A DNA stretch of 33,484 nt from Burkholderiales bacterium Ga0074133 (GCA_001464865.1 LNEG01000199.1:1-33484), one strand, 5' to 3'. Shown: positions 17,401 through 26,200, numbered from the stretch's first letter. Notes: generated by a model not told the origin, from the sequence alone. Translations and numbers: made by a program.

Positions 17401-17647
17401 CCACCATTTCGAGGGCACCGCAGGCCTGATGCAACTGCTGCCGTGCAATGCGCAATGACCCTGCGTCCAGCGCAGCCAGATCCGATTCACGGGCGGTTTC
17501 GGCATCGCGCACAAAGCGTCGCATGGCCTTGACTGCGCCATCAAGCGACTTGCGCAATTCATCAAGCACCCAGGCGAGAGGACCCAGGTCCTGATCGACC
17601 TGTGGCCCGTCGGCGCCCGGTGCGTTATTGACATCGATAGATGACAT
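11468..17647 (-). CDS. pilL: PilL/ChpA: hybrid chemosensory histidine kinase of twitching motility
   Basis: This 2059-residue cytoplasmic protein is a CheA-type kinase that should receive signals from PilJ through PilI and phosphorylate PilG and PilH. A long helical N-terminal part (about 1-630) looks like degenerate Hpt modules without the histidine. Three Hpt domains keep it: FHTLKGSSRM (H732), LAHSLAGSSAT (H1095) and LHTLKGSSRL (H1317). They are separated by acidic, Ala/Pro-rich linkers (about 830-1030 and 1150-1270). Then come the dimerisation region (about 1430-1580), the ATPase domain with LLRNCVAHGIE (N1629) and DDGAGL, a CheW-like domain (about 1735-1890) and a C-terminal receiver (VVDDS near 1939; phospho-acceptor D1984 in LSDIEMP). 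A GGGGA ribosome binding site precedes the ATG. Fewer Hpt domains are seen here than in Pseudomonas ChpA. Confidence 0.95.
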   Translation of the reverse strand: MSSIDVNNAPGADGPQVDQDLGPLAWVLDELRKSLDGAVKAMRRFVRDAETARESDLAALDAGSLRIARQQLHQACGALEMVGMGPPSLVLRAMESAVQKFVQRPELCSDQAAAVIERASFALIEYLETVLAGKATSPVALFPQYRDAQALAGADRVHPADLWPAERRFREPEGTSSAAPLPYGPEARARLDSAVLRIVKSGDARAALNLRDTCLGIVAAAKDREPRAFWKICAGFFEAFGLGLLPADVYVKRVASRVLMQYATLAKGDPTIADRLVQDLLFFCAQARPPEAGPQAAPALQAVRQAFALDRYKPVDYETARFGRFDPAMLAQARKRIAAATETWSALAGGDRNKLKPAADQFSLVCDSLRKLHPGSEALAQALTRVTESTTRSGEPPSPALAMEVATSVLYLQAAFEELDAADSQMEERANRLAERLDAVGAGAEPEPLEQWMEELYRRVSDNQTMGSVVDELRATLGEAEKALDLYFRNPADSALLGPVPGHLAQMRGVLSVLGLDQASLAVVRMRDTVERLLINEVAEADRQTVFEKLGNSLGALGFLIDMLSYQRTMARKLFVYDEELGELRILMGKTRGRASDAREETPAKLDERAPTPLPDVVPRFPVEPQLSEPTDFGSLPELSSENSQHWDHSPSTDGLGADISFTQAPAAATTDSPAPSLAGQPVVRPAIEDELLDVFLEEAREVVTTGLAALDVLRDEPGNLSEQTTLRRAFHTLKGSSRMVGLNDFGEAAWSMEQVLNAWLAEQKPVHPDLHELSTDALQAFGRWADDIASGHVDGWSPEAFRKSADAMRMDGVLVPLVVPGGRAVQTQAVDDVPAELMRTQILEVEPGQDPEQAADTLDEVMAMPDFQVTEISDVFPGAEVSVAPVPAPDAAEEIDFSVFAAALDASAAGHAAPPGDQARVDFELDLELPELENASPDSVPEVSVAQEPAFVATDDSTQLAEPAPGNALEAGFSMTLPAVDETDAPPLVAVDAVSPDASLEPEELPVFDVVDQPEGASVLQVAGGEEPLAAVASDEGSDDDAVKVIDTLRIGIPLYNVYLNEADEWSRRLVTCLQEWALELHEPVPDTAVALAHSLAGSSATVGFTALSELARVLEHALQHVQLQSGGTEEQAAVFMAAAEDVRRLLHQFAAGFLKEPSAEVLEQLRRILEAEVENTLSPPEEDAEAMLAAALEEEAAAQAAAEAKDAVQLAQALSETAEIAPVVSGVQHGHVAPALSVVVRDQDQQIDDAIAHAVALGSDVDDDIDAIDVIDPDLFPIFEEEAQELLPQLGGALRQWASRPDNMGARNEVLRALHTLKGSSRLAGAMRLGEMAHRLESAIEALDPETVNSEQIEPLQAGFDGLQANFDALRAIGQTSADTVVALPTAPVSDRVPSVAARDTDTVNAVAASTVAAPAAARLPGPSQLAPLRVAASQSVRVRAQLLDRLVNQAGEVMISRSRLDVRLGQFRSSLSDLSGNLDRLRQQLRDIEVQAESQMQSRLALSKDSAAGFDPLEFDRFTRVQELTRMMAESVNDVATVQRNLQRAMEGAEDDLIAQGRQARELQRDLLRTRMVEFEGIAERLYAVVRQASKETGKQIKLDITGGSIEMDRGVLDRMTPAFEHLLRNCVAHGIEDPEVRTAAGKLATGTITVELHQEGNDVSVEFRDDGAGLDLPRIREKAVAQGIVGPDVTLSDADAANLIFMPGFSTATEVTGLAGRGIGMDVVRAEINALGGRIETSTEAGKGAAFRMVLPLTTAVTQVVMLRAGELAIGVPANVVEIVRRTSAADLEEAYSTGYFDDGMEKLPFFWSGALLQASARSNESGGKTRPVVIFRSAAQRIAMHVDEVLGNQEVVVKNLGPQLSRLPGLAGMSVLASGAVVLIYNPVALSTVYGEQVRAASVGLPPAQTADVSTASGKPAGVAALAGPSHVPLVLVVDDSITVRRVTQRLLQREGYRVALAADGLQALERLQEERPTVVLSDIEMPRMDGFDLARNIRADGALRDLPIIMITSRIAEKHREHAMELGVNHYLGKPYSDEELLSLIQHYARLAAAVEA

Positions 17648-17700
17648 GGATTCGTCCCCGGCCTCTGTGAGCCAGCTGGTTGATGAGTGCCGCGGGCGGG

Positions 17701-19980
17701 TCAGGCGATCTTGAACCGTGCCACCGACTGGCGCAGCTCTTCAGCCATGTGCGAGAGCTCTCGAACCTGTTGTGCCGTGGTACGGGTACCTTCACCAGTC
17801 TGCTCGGTCACCGCAAAAATGTGCTGGATGTTGTCGGCCACTTCATTGGCCAGAACGGCTTCTCGGGACGTAGAGGACGAAATCTGCTCGATCAGTTCGG
17901 CAAGACGGCGAGACACGCGGTCGATTTCGGTCAGGGCAGTACCGGCGCTGTCGGACAGTCGGGCCCCTTCCACCACACCCTGCGTGGAGCGCTCCATAGC
18001 GGCCACGGCATCCTGGGTGTCGGTCTGAATCGCCTTCACCAGCGCCGAGATCTGGCGCGTGGCGTCTGCGGAACGTTCAGCAAGACGCTGCACTTCTTCA
18101 GCCACCACGGAGAAGCCGCGACCAGCTTCCCCGGCAGACGCTGCCTGGATGGCAGCGTTCAGGGCCAGAACGTTGGTCTGTTCGGTAATGTCGGAAATCA
18201 GTTCAGTGATTTCACCGATCTCCTGCGACGATTCGCCCAGGCGTTTGATGCGCTTGGAGGTGTCCTGGATCTGGTCGCGGATGGAGTTCATACCGCCGAT
18301 GGCGTTTTGCACGGCCTGCAAGCCGGAGTCAGCCGCTTGCAGCGACTGGCGGGCCACCGTGGCTGATTCCTGCGCCTGCGTGGACACTTCGTTGATTCGG
18401 GTGGCCATGTCCAGAACGGAACGGCCGGTTTCGCGGATTTCGCGCAACTGTTCGGTCGATGCGGCCAGCAGTTCGGTCGAGGTGCTGTCCACCTGGGCTG
18501 TCGTCTGCGCCACGCGGGTTGCCGTGTTCTGCACGCTGCCCACCAGCTGGCGCAACTCTTCCACCGTGTAGTTCACCGAGTCCGCAATGGCGCCCGTGAT
18601 GTCCTCGGTCACCGTGGCTTCCTGGGTCAGGTCACCTTCAGCCACTGACTGCAGTTCGTTCATCAGGCGCAAAATGGCGGCCTGGTTGGCATCGTTGATG
18701 CGCTTGGCTTCCTGCTCTTGGCGCTTGGCGTCCTTTTGCTGCATTTCAGCAGCGGCCTGGCGTCCACGGCTGTCGAGCAGTTGCACGCGGGAAATGCCCA
18801 CACCGCAAAGAATCACGAACAGACCAGCGAGCGTCAGCGCAGCCAGCGGACCGCCACCCACGCCCGTCTGGGCAGACAGCTTGCCTTGCAAGCCTTCAAG
18901 CTGGCGACGCAGGGGCTCGCTGTCGGCAATGATGGCGGACTGGGCTTCTCGCGCGGACACCAGACCCTGCAGGTTGCCCAGAATGGCACTGGCCTGCGTG
19001 CGGGTCTGTTCATAGAGCTTGATCAGCGCTTCCAGCTGCTCGCGGGTCTGTGCGTCCTTGGTGGCTGCCAGGCGCAATTCAGGGCTTCCATCCAGCAGCC
19101 CCTGCGCGATTTCCTTGAAGGAGTTCAAGTCCTTGCCCAGCAAAAACACAGCCTCAGGGCTCACGCCTTCCATGGTCTGGAATTCATTGGCCGACTTGCC
19201 GATACGCTGGGTCAGCATCACGAGCTGGCCGGCAGCCGAAATCTCGGCGGCGGGAGCGTTTTGCTGAAGCTTCAGGGAAGAAACCGTCTCCGCAATTTCA
19301 AGCAGGTCGGACGACTGGCGGTTGATGGTGCGCAGAGCATCCCCCACCTGCGTCAGGATCTTTTGCTGGCCCATCACGACGGATGCATTGCGTTCGGCGC
19401 GCTCCATCAGGGGGTTCACGGAATCCAGATCTGGCTTGAAGGTTTCGCCCAGCGACTGCACGTTGAGCTCGCCATCACCGGCGTTCAGCGCACGCACGTT
19501 GCGGGCCAGAACGCCGGAGCTTTCCACCACGTCCGGGAAGGCCTGCGGGCTACCCACCAGGGCCTGCGACACCGATTTCGCAAGGCGTTGCGACTGCATC
19601 AGAGACTGGCCCGTAGCAGCCAGTTGCTGTGCGGACTTGTCTGCCTGCTGCAGCACCCAGCCGGCGATCAGCGCCAGCACGATCACGCCAATGGCCAAAA
19701 GGCCCAGCAGACGGCGCTGGTGGGCTGGAGCGGTAGCCCGGCCGAGCAGCGGCAGCGAGATGAGGTCTTCGTCGTTGTCAGGGCTGGTGAGTTCGGGGGT
19801 GTACCCGCCACCAGGATCGCCCTGGACGCTGTTCAGTGCGTCAGCCTGGTAGCCGTCACGCAACTGGCTGCCGTCAAGGGCGCCGGTCGAGAGAAGATCC
19901 TGCCCGTCATCGGCGCCGCCTGCAGCCGGCGTGGCAGGTTTCCGGTTGAACATTTTTCCAAATTGATTGACGACGGACAT
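17701..19980 (-). CDS. pilJ: PilJ: methyl-accepting chemotaxis protein of the pilus system
   Basis: The 759-residue receptor has an unusually long cytoplasmic N-terminus (about 85 residues), a first membrane helix LLGLLAIGVIVLALIAGWVL, and a periplasmic helical region with two repeated PilJ-type modules (SQRLAKSVSQAL and TQRIGKSANEF). A second helix near 390 (LAALTLAGLFVILCGVGI), a HAMP-like linker and a long coiled-coil signalling domain follow. The kinase-contact tip is intact: EQTNVLALNAAIQAASAGEA starting at E600. It should sense pilus or surface signals and control PilL with PilI. It starts 21 bases after pilI and ends 53 bases before pilL. Confidence 0.95.
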   Translation of the reverse strand: MSVVNQFGKMFNRKPATPAAGGADDGQDLLSTGALDGSQLRDGYQADALNSVQGDPGGGYTPELTSPDNDEDLISLPLLGRATAPAHQRRLLGLLAIGVIVLALIAGWVLQQADKSAQQLAATGQSLMQSQRLAKSVSQALVGSPQAFPDVVESSGVLARNVRALNAGDGELNVQSLGETFKPDLDSVNPLMERAERNASVVMGQQKILTQVGDALRTINRQSSDLLEIAETVSSLKLQQNAPAAEISAAGQLVMLTQRIGKSANEFQTMEGVSPEAVFLLGKDLNSFKEIAQGLLDGSPELRLAATKDAQTREQLEALIKLYEQTRTQASAILGNLQGLVSAREAQSAIIADSEPLRRQLEGLQGKLSAQTGVGGGPLAALTLAGLFVILCGVGISRVQLLDSRGRQAAAEMQQKDAKRQEQEAKRINDANQAAILRLMNELQSVAEGDLTQEATVTEDITGAIADSVNYTVEELRQLVGSVQNTATRVAQTTAQVDSTSTELLAASTEQLREIRETGRSVLDMATRINEVSTQAQESATVARQSLQAADSGLQAVQNAIGGMNSIRDQIQDTSKRIKRLGESSQEIGEITELISDITEQTNVLALNAAIQAASAGEAGRGFSVVAEEVQRLAERSADATRQISALVKAIQTDTQDAVAAMERSTQGVVEGARLSDSAGTALTEIDRVSRRLAELIEQISSSTSREAVLANEVADNIQHIFAVTEQTGEGTRTTAQQVRELSHMAEELRQSVARFKIA

Positions 19981-20001
19981 GGTGCAGCCTTACAGAAAAA
20001 C

Positions 20002-20529
20002 TCAAGCACTGATGCTCAGGAAAGCGGGGTGTTGCGACAGGACCTGCAGGTTCAGTTCCTGCCAGCGCGTGCCGCTCGAATCGATATACGTGGTGCCGAA
20101 AAACGAAGGCGCATCCTGGGCGGGAGGCTCCGACGACACAAAGGCATCGGTGCCGCGCAGGCCGGCGAGCCGATCCACCAGCAGGGCAGCGTTCACGTCC
20201 AGGGCCGCATTGAAAGCCAGCAGGCTGGACTCGGCGAGGGCCTGGTCGGTACGCGCAGCGTCCGATCCGAGAAGGCCCGCCAGGTCCACCACACCCACCA
20301 GACCGCCGCGCAGATTGGCAACGCCCAGAAACCAGCTCTGGGTGTACGGCACCGGCTGGACAGTCACCCAGGGGAAAATCTCCCCCGACTGCGCCAGTGG
20401 AAGCAGATAAAAACTCCCGCCTGACTCGACAGCCAGCCAGGATGAAACGGAAGTGCCCTCGGACCGGGCCGCCTGGAGGCGGCTGGCAAGACGGGTCTGG
20501 AGCTCTCTGAGGGCTTCGCGATTGGCCAT
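20002..20529 (-). CDS. pilI: PilI: CheW-like adaptor
   Basis: This 175-residue protein has a CheW fold: an N-terminal helical stretch (LRELQTRLASRLQAA), then SWLAVESGGSFYLLPLAQ, a core with FLGVANLRGGLVGVVDLAGLL, and a C-terminal YIDSSGTRWQELNLQ. CheW proteins bridge the chemoreceptor and the kinase, here PilJ and PilL. The position between pilH and pilJ is the standard order of the twitching cluster. Confidence 0.93.
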   Translation of the reverse strand: MANREALRELQTRLASRLQAARSEGTSVSSWLAVESGGSFYLLPLAQSGEIFPWVTVQPVPYTQSWFLGVANLRGGLVGVVDLAGLLGSDAARTDQALAESSLLAFNAALDVNAALLVDRLAGLRGTDAFVSSEPPAQDAPSFFGTTYIDSSGTRWQELNLQVLSQHPAFLSISA

Positions 20530-20544
20530 GAACGCGCTGCAGCC

Positions 20545-20910
20545 TCAGTTCAGGGCGTCGATCTTGGCCTGCAGTTCGGCAGGATCTACCGGCTTCGTGA
20601 TGTAGCCACGCGCGCCCTGGCGCATGCCCCACACGCGGTCGGTTTCCTGATTCTTGCTGGTGCACATGATGATGGGCACGTCGGCGTAGAGAGGGTCGCG
20701 GGTGATGGCGCGGGTCAGCTGAAACCCGTTTTGCCCAGGCATCACCACATCCATCAGGATCAGGTCGGGCTTTTCTTCCGCCAGGCGGCGAAAGGCTTCG
20801 TCGGCGTTCTCGGCGGTACGCACCTGCATGCCTTTTTTCTGAAGCAGGTCAGTCAGGAACATCAACTCGGTCTTCGAGTCGTCGACGACCAGTACTTTTT
20901 GAATGGGCAT
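20545..20910 (-). CDS. pilH: PilH: single-domain response regulator
   Basis: The 121-residue receiver has the acid pair VVDDS (D10, D11), phospho-acceptor D54 in LILMDVVMP, the switch threonine in MCTSK (T84) and K106 in TKPVDP. No output domain follows, so it acts by protein contact; in Pseudomonas PilH opposes PilG in pilus control. The ATG at 20910 overlaps the pilG stop as TAATG, and its ribosome binding site AAGGAG lies inside the end of pilG, so translation is coupled. The longer frame to 21000 is only overlap with pilG. Confidence 0.94.
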   Translation of the reverse strand: MPIQKVLVVDDSKTELMFLTDLLQKKGMQVRTAENADEAFRRLAEEKPDLILMDVVMPGQNGFQLTRAITRDPLYADVPIIMCTSKNQETDRVWGMRQGARGYITKPVDPAELQAKIDALN

Positions 20911-21308
20911 TACATGGCTCCTTGTTGCGAATTGCCGAACTGCTGCACAGCCTGGAGCAGTTGGTCTTTGGTAAATGGCTTGGTGAGATATTCCTGGCAT
21001 CCGACCATGCGACCACGCGCCTTGTCGAATACGCCGTCCTTGGAGGACAGCATTACCACGGGAGTATCTGCAAATCGGGCATTGCGCTTGATGATGGCGC
21101 AGGTCTGGTAGCCATCGAGCTTGGGCATCAGGATGTCGCAGAAAATCAGCTGGGGCTGGTAATCGTTCACCTTGGCCAATGCGTCAAAACCGTCATCAGC
21201 CAGCAAAACCTCGTGGCCGCCCTGTTTCAGGAAAATCTCGGCGCTACGACGGATGGTGTTGCTGTCATCCACCACGAGCACTTTGAAGGTTGCGCCTTTT
21301 GTATTCAA
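20910..21308 (-). CDS. pilG: PilG: single-domain response regulator
   Basis: The 132-residue receiver has VVDDS (D14, D15), phospho-acceptor D58 in LIFCDILMP and TKPF near the end, with no output domain. In the type IV pilus chemosensory system PilG promotes extension or twitching. It begins with a TTG codon at 21308 behind a GGGAG site nine bases away, and no ATG is available nearby. It is the first gene of pilGHIJL and its start lies only about 19 bases past the rubredoxin terminator. Its promoter must therefore overlap that terminator or lie inside the rubredoxin gene. Confidence 0.94.
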   Translation of the reverse strand: MNTKGATFKVLVVDDSNTIRRSAEIFLKQGGHEVLLADDGFDALAKVNDYQPQLIFCDILMPKLDGYQTCAIIKRNARFADTPVVMLSSKDGVFDKARGRMVGCQEYLTKPFTKDQLLQAVQQFGNSQQGAM

Positions 21309-21326
21309 TTGTTACTGCTCCCGATG

Positions 21327-21357
21327 GAAAAAGAAACAACGCAGCCGAAGCTGCGTT
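21327..21357 (-). terminator. Intrinsic terminator of rubredoxin with UUCG loop
   Basis: On the minus strand AACGCAGC, a TTCG loop and GCTGCGTT form an 8-bp stem (21357-21338), followed by GTTTCTTTTT. It begins at the base after the rubredoxin stop codon. This is a textbook intrinsic terminator. Confidence 0.85.
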
Positions 21358-21531
21358 TCAAATCTGAACCATCTCGAAATCCTCTTTGCGGGCGCCGCAT
21401 TCAGGACAGGTCCAGTTCATGGGCACATCGTCCCAGCGCGTGTTGGGCGCGATCCCGTGTTCTGGTGAACCCAGGGCCTCGTCGTAAATCCAACCACAGA
21501 TCAAGCACATCCAAGTTTTTGAGTCGATCAC
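21358..21531 (-). CDS. Rubredoxin
   Basis: A 57-residue one-iron electron carrier that was easily missed because of its size. The two iron-binding knuckles are MCLICGWIYDE (C9, C12) and WTCPECGARKEDFE (C42, C45), with the conserved aromatic residues W14, Y16, W33 and W40. Rubredoxins pass single electrons in the cytoplasm; the partner here is not identified. A GTG at 21531 gives the usual N-terminal strand (VIDSKTWMC); starting at the ATG of the first knuckle would leave only one residue before C9. It is transcribed away from thiD and ends in a strong terminator before the pil operon. Confidence 0.92.
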   Translation of the reverse strand: MIDSKTWMCLICGWIYDEALGSPEHGIAPNTRWDDVPMNWTCPECGARKEDFEMVQI

Positions 21532-21624
21532 AGCTTAAAGGGCCTTCACATAGAATGCAACGATTGTATCTAGGCATCTCAGCGGGCTGGGCAGCGATGC
21601 TCTCCATCCAGCAGGATCTGGTCC
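21532..21624. promoter_or_regulatory. Divergent promoter region between rubredoxin and thiD
   Basis: TACAAT on the minus strand (21568-21563) is a good -10 hexamer for rubredoxin and would start transcription about 25 bases before its GTG. TAGAAT at 21551-21556 on the plus strand is a candidate -10 for thiD. The -35 elements are poor for both. Confidence 0.35.
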
Positions 21625-22608
21625 ATGACCATCAAAGCATCCCCTCCCCCCCCCGAAACCCTTGATTCCGACGAAGATGAATCTGCCGACGCAAGCCCTG
21701 CCTGCGTCCTGATATTCAATGCCAGCGACCCCAGCGGTGCTGGCGGCCTTACCGCCGATATCACCACGGTGGCGTCGGTTGGCGGACACCCGATTGCCGT
21801 TGTCTGCGGAGCCTATGCCCGCGACACTGCTCAGATTTTTGACCATTTTTCCTTTGACGACGAGGCTGTTTCGGACCAGGCGCGCGCAGTGCTCGAGGAC
21901 CTGCCGGTGCAGGCGATCAAGATCGGCTTCGTCGGCAGCCCCGAGAACATCAGCGCCATCGCCGAAATCACGGCGGATTACGACGAGATCCCTGTGATTG
22001 CCTACATGCCCAACCTTTCGTGGTGGCGTGAGGAGCTCATCGAGGAGTATCTGGACGCCTTCCGCGAGCTGTTGCTGCCGCAGACCTCAGTGTTGGTTGG
22101 AAACCACAGCACGCTGTGGCGATGGCTGCTGCCGGACTGGAACGGGTCCCGCAATCCGACGCCCAGGGACATCGCCCGTGCCGCTTCCGAGATGGGCGTG
22201 CCCTACACCCTGGTCACCGGCATCCCCTTGCCTGAACAGTTTGTCGAAAACGTACTGGCGTCGCCGCAGACCATACTGGGCAGCGGCAAGTTCGAACTGT
22301 TCGACGCCACCTTTTCCGGCGCGGGTGACACTTTGTCTGCCGCGGTGACGGCCCTGGTGGGCGCGGGCAACGACCTGGGCGAGGCCACCAGCGAGGCGCT
22401 GAGCTACCTCGACCGCTGCCTGGACGCCGGCTTTCGCCCCGGAATGGGCCACATCGTTCCCGACCGGATGTTCTGGGCGCAGCCCGATGACGACGAAGAC
22501 GATGAAGAGGGCGAGGACGACGCACCCCCCGCAGCCAGCGCCCCCCTTCTTGACAAGACACAGGCCCTCGAGGGCTTCGTGATGCCACCCCATGACACCA
22601 AGCACTGA
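21625..22608 (+). CDS. thiD: ThiD-like hydroxymethylpyrimidine (phosphate) kinase
   Basis: The 327-residue ribokinase-fold protein has [15 protein letters not shown] (34-45) like the ThiD substrate/phosphate loop and [10 protein letters not shown] with the catalytic aspartate D235. ThiD phosphorylates HMP and HMP-phosphate for thiamine synthesis. This member is diverged: the usual middle motif after the kinase core reads [23 protein letters not shown] replaces the TPN segment, and an extra acidic tail (about residues 289-300, nearly all D and E) extends it beyond the usual ~265 residues. The gene overlaps the start of hemL by 17 bases, so the two are co-translated. ThiD family membership is clear; the exact substrate is less so. 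Confidence 0.8.
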   Translation: MTIKASPPPPETLDSDEDESADASPACVLIFNASDPSGAGGLTADITTVASVGGHPIAVVCGAYARDTAQIFDHFSFDDEAVSDQARAVLEDLPVQAIKIGFVGSPENISAIAEITADYDEIPVIAYMPNLSWWREELIEEYLDAFRELLLPQTSVLVGNHSTLWRWLLPDWNGSRNPTPRDIARAASEMGVPYTLVTGIPLPEQFVENVLASPQTILGSGKFELFDATFSGAGDTLSAAVTALVGAGNDLGEATSEALSYLDRCLDAGFRPGMGHIVPDRMFWAQPDDDEDDEEGEDDAPPAASAPLLDKTQALEGFVMPPHDTKH

Positions 22609-23902
22609 TCTCAACATCCCCCTGTTCGAACGCGCCAAGGCGCTGATCCCCGGCGGCGTGAACTCGCCCGTGCGGGCCTTCAAGGCCGTGGGCGGCACGC
22701 CCCGCTTCGTCAAGCGCGCACAGGGCGCGTATTTCTGGGACGCCAATGACCAGCGTTTCATCGACTACATCGGCTCGTGGGGCCCGATGATCCTCGGCCA
22801 CGGCCACCCCGCCGTGATCGAAGCCGTTCAGAAAGCGGCGCTCGAAGGCTTCAGCTTTGGCGCGCCCACCGAACGCGAGGTGGAGCTGGCCGAGGAGATC
22901 CTGGGCCTTGTGCCGTCGATGGAGATGATCCGCCTGGTCAGTTCGGGCACCGAGGCGGGCATGAGTGCCATTCGCCTGGCCCGTGGCGCCACGGGCCGCA
23001 GCAAATTCATCAAGTTCGAAGGCTGCTACCACGGCCATGCAGACGCGCTGCTGGTCAAGGCCGGCTCGGGCCTGGCCACCTTCGGCAACGCCACCAGCGC
23101 CGGAGTGCCGCCCGAAGTGGTGCAACACACGCTGGTACTCGAATACAACAACGTCAGCCAGCTCGAAGAAGCCTTTGCCCTGCATGGCAAGGAACTGGCC
23201 TGCGTGATGATCGAGCCCATCGCGGGCAACATGAACTTCGTGCGGGCCAGCGTGCCCTTCATGAAGCGCTGCCGCGAGCTGTGCACCGAGTACGGCGCGC
23301 TGCTGGTGTTCGATGAAGTGATGACCGGCTTTCGCGTGGCCCTGGGCAGCGCCCAGAGTGTGTATGCCAGGAGCATTCCCGGCTTCAAGCCCGACGTGAC
23401 CGTGCTGGGCAAGGTGATTGGCGGCGGCATGCCACTGGCGGCCTTTGGCGGGCCCCGCGCCATCATGGAACACCTGGCCCCCCTGGGGGCTGTGTACCAG
23501 GCGGGTACCCTGTCGGGCAACCCGGTGGCCACCGCCTGCGGCCTGACCACGCTGCGCGAAATCAGAAAGCCCGGCTTCTTCGATGCGCTGTCGGCCTCCA
23601 CCCGCTCGCTGGTGGACGGGCTGGCCCAGGCTGCCCGCGAGGAAGGCGTGCCCTTCAGCACCGACTGCGAAGGCGGCATGTTCGGATTCTTCCTCCTGCC
23701 CGAGCTGCCGCAGAACTACCCGGCCGTGCTCAAGACCGACAGCGCCCGCTTCAACCAGCTGTTCCACGGGCTGCTCGATCGTGGCGTGTACATTGCGCCC
23801 GCGCTGTACGAGGCGGGGTTCGTGAGCGGTGCGCACACGGCCGACGACATTGCAGCCACGGTGGCAGCAGCGCGCGAAGTGTTCAGAACACTATCAAAAT
23901 AA
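22592..23902 (+). CDS. hemL: Glutamate-1-semialdehyde 2,1-aminomutase
   Basis: HemL converts glutamate-1-semialdehyde to 5-aminolevulinate, the entry to haem synthesis by the C5 route. The 436-residue class III aminotransferase shows [11 protein letters not shown] at the start, [14 protein letters not shown] for phosphate binding, [12 protein letters not shown], and the PLP lysine K274 in [10 protein letters not shown]. The gene overlaps the end of thiD, which suggests a shared transcript. The last codons and TAA stop (TCAAAATAA) belong to a dispersed repeat that starts at about 23889. The final few residues (TLSK) were therefore probably supplied by insertion of the repeat. Confidence 0.97.
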   Translation: MTPSTDLNIPLFERAKALIPGGVNSPVRAFKAVGGTPRFVKRAQGAYFWDANDQRFIDYIGSWGPMILGHGHPAVIEAVQKAALEGFSFGAPTEREVELAEEILGLVPSMEMIRLVSSGTEAGMSAIRLARGATGRSKFIKFEGCYHGHADALLVKAGSGLATFGNATSAGVPPEVVQHTLVLEYNNVSQLEEAFALHGKELACVMIEPIAGNMNFVRASVPFMKRCRELCTEYGALLVFDEVMTGFRVALGSAQSVYARSIPGFKPDVTVLGKVIGGGMPLAAFGGPRAIMEHLAPLGAVYQAGTLSGNPVATACGLTTLREIRKPGFFDALSASTRSLVDGLAQAAREEGVPFSTDCEGGMFGFFLLPELPQNYPAVLKTDSARFNQLFHGLLDRGVYIAPALYEAGFVSGAHTADDIAATVAAAREVFRTLSK

Positions 23903-23953
23903 TAGCTACCAGTGCATATAAATCCTGCACTGCAGCCACTTTTGACCTGAAAT
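23889..23953 (+). repeat. Dispersed ~60-bp hairpin repeat, copy 2 (hemL 3' end)
   Basis: The copy begins CACTATCAAAATAATAGC, contains a perfect 7-bp stem CAGTGCA/TGCACTG, and ends GCAGCCACTTTTGACC and TGAAATC. It overlaps the hemL stop codon. Confidence 0.75.
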
Positions 23954-23969
23954 CCCCCGGTCCGGGGCC

Positions 23970-24749
23970 TTACAGCAGGCCACGCAGCTCCCGCGTTGCC
24001 TCCTGCAGCAGGGGCAACATGTCGCGCTGCAGGCTGGCTTCGTCCATCTGCCGGGGCGACGCCACCACATTGAGCGCAGCCACCGTGTGCCCCTGCAGGT
24101 TGCGCAGTGGTACGGCCAGGGCCGTCACATCCAGTTCATGCTCCTGCGCAGCCAGGCAAAAGTCATCCAGGCGCACCTGCGCGATCACCTGCCGCAGCAA
24201 CGCCACCTGCGTGATGGTGTGGGGCGTGAGCCGGTGCAGGGGGTGGGACTTGAGCCAGGCCGTGAGTTCTGCCGGTGGCAGCGCTGCCAGCAGTACACGG
24301 CCGGTGGACGTGGGGTGCGCCGGCAGCCGCGCGCCCAGATGCACACCGTAGGCCAGCAACCGCGACGGGGCGCCATACCCGCCGCTGCGAGCCACGATCA
24401 CGACCTCGCTGCCGTCCAGTACCACGGCAGAGAACGACTGCTGCGTCTGCGCCGCCAGCCGGTTGAGCGTGGGCTGCAACACCCGCGGCAGCCGCGCTGA
24501 CGCGAGGTAGCTGCCCGAAAGTCGCAGCACCCGGGGCGCCAGCCAGAAGTAGCTGCCATCGGTTTCCAGATAGCCCAGGTGCGCCAGCGTGAGAAGGTGG
24601 CGCCGGGCGGCCGCGCGGGTCAGCCCGGTGCGCTCGGCGGTCAGTGTGGCATTCAGCCGCTGCCGCTCGGTGTCAAAACTCTCGAGCACCGCCATGCCGC
24701 GCACCATGCCTTCGATCAGGTCTGATTTGGCAATGGAAACACGGGTCAT
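23970..24749 (-). CDS. IclR-family transcriptional regulator (PobR/PcaR-like)
   Basis: The 259-residue protein has an N-terminal winged helix (about 15-75, with LTRAAARRHLLTLAHLGYLE as recognition region) and an IclR effector domain with SFSAVVLDGSEVVIVAR, GARLPAHPTSTGRVLLA and HELDVTALAVPLRN. Members of this group bind aromatic acids or oxoadipate and control protocatechuate-pathway genes. It diverges from pobA with 266 bases between the starts, so it is the likely regulator of pobA and perhaps of itself. The ATG at 24749 gives the normal family length; the open frame continues upstream without homology. Confidence 0.9.
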   Translation of the reverse strand: MTRVSIAKSDLIEGMVRGMAVLESFDTERQRLNATLTAERTGLTRAAARRHLLTLAHLGYLETDGSYFWLAPRVLRLSGSYLASARLPRVLQPTLNRLAAQTQQSFSAVVLDGSEVVIVARSGGYGAPSRLLAYGVHLGARLPAHPTSTGRVLLAALPPAELTAWLKSHPLHRLTPHTITQVALLRQVIAQVRLDDFCLAAQEHELDVTALAVPLRNLQGHTVAALNVVASPRQMDEASLQRDMLPLLQEATRELRGLL

Positions 24750-24885
24750 CGGGCTTGCGGCATGGGGATTGAGAGGTACTGCAGGGCGCTGGAAGCTGCC
24801 GGGCTTTGGCCGAGCGTTGTGGTGCCCCACGCGCCGCGGGGCACCGGAACCATCGCAACCATCACGCACCTTGCACTGAGCTGTT

Positions 24886-24900
24886 GCGCGATGATCGCAC
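24886..24900. promoter_or_regulatory. Candidate IclR operator for pobA
   Basis: GCGCGATGATCGCAC contains the perfect 11-base palindrome GCGATGATCGC (24888-24898). It resembles the PcaR-type box as I remember it (12 of 15 positions). It lies about 115 bases upstream of the pobA start and between the divergent genes. GCAATTGC at 24904-24911 is a second short palindrome next to it. Confidence 0.4.
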
Positions 24901-24949
24901 AAAGCAATTGCCATTCGCGCAAAGCCTACCGCTGCGGCCACCTATTTGA

Positions 24950-26200
<1,251 letters not shown>

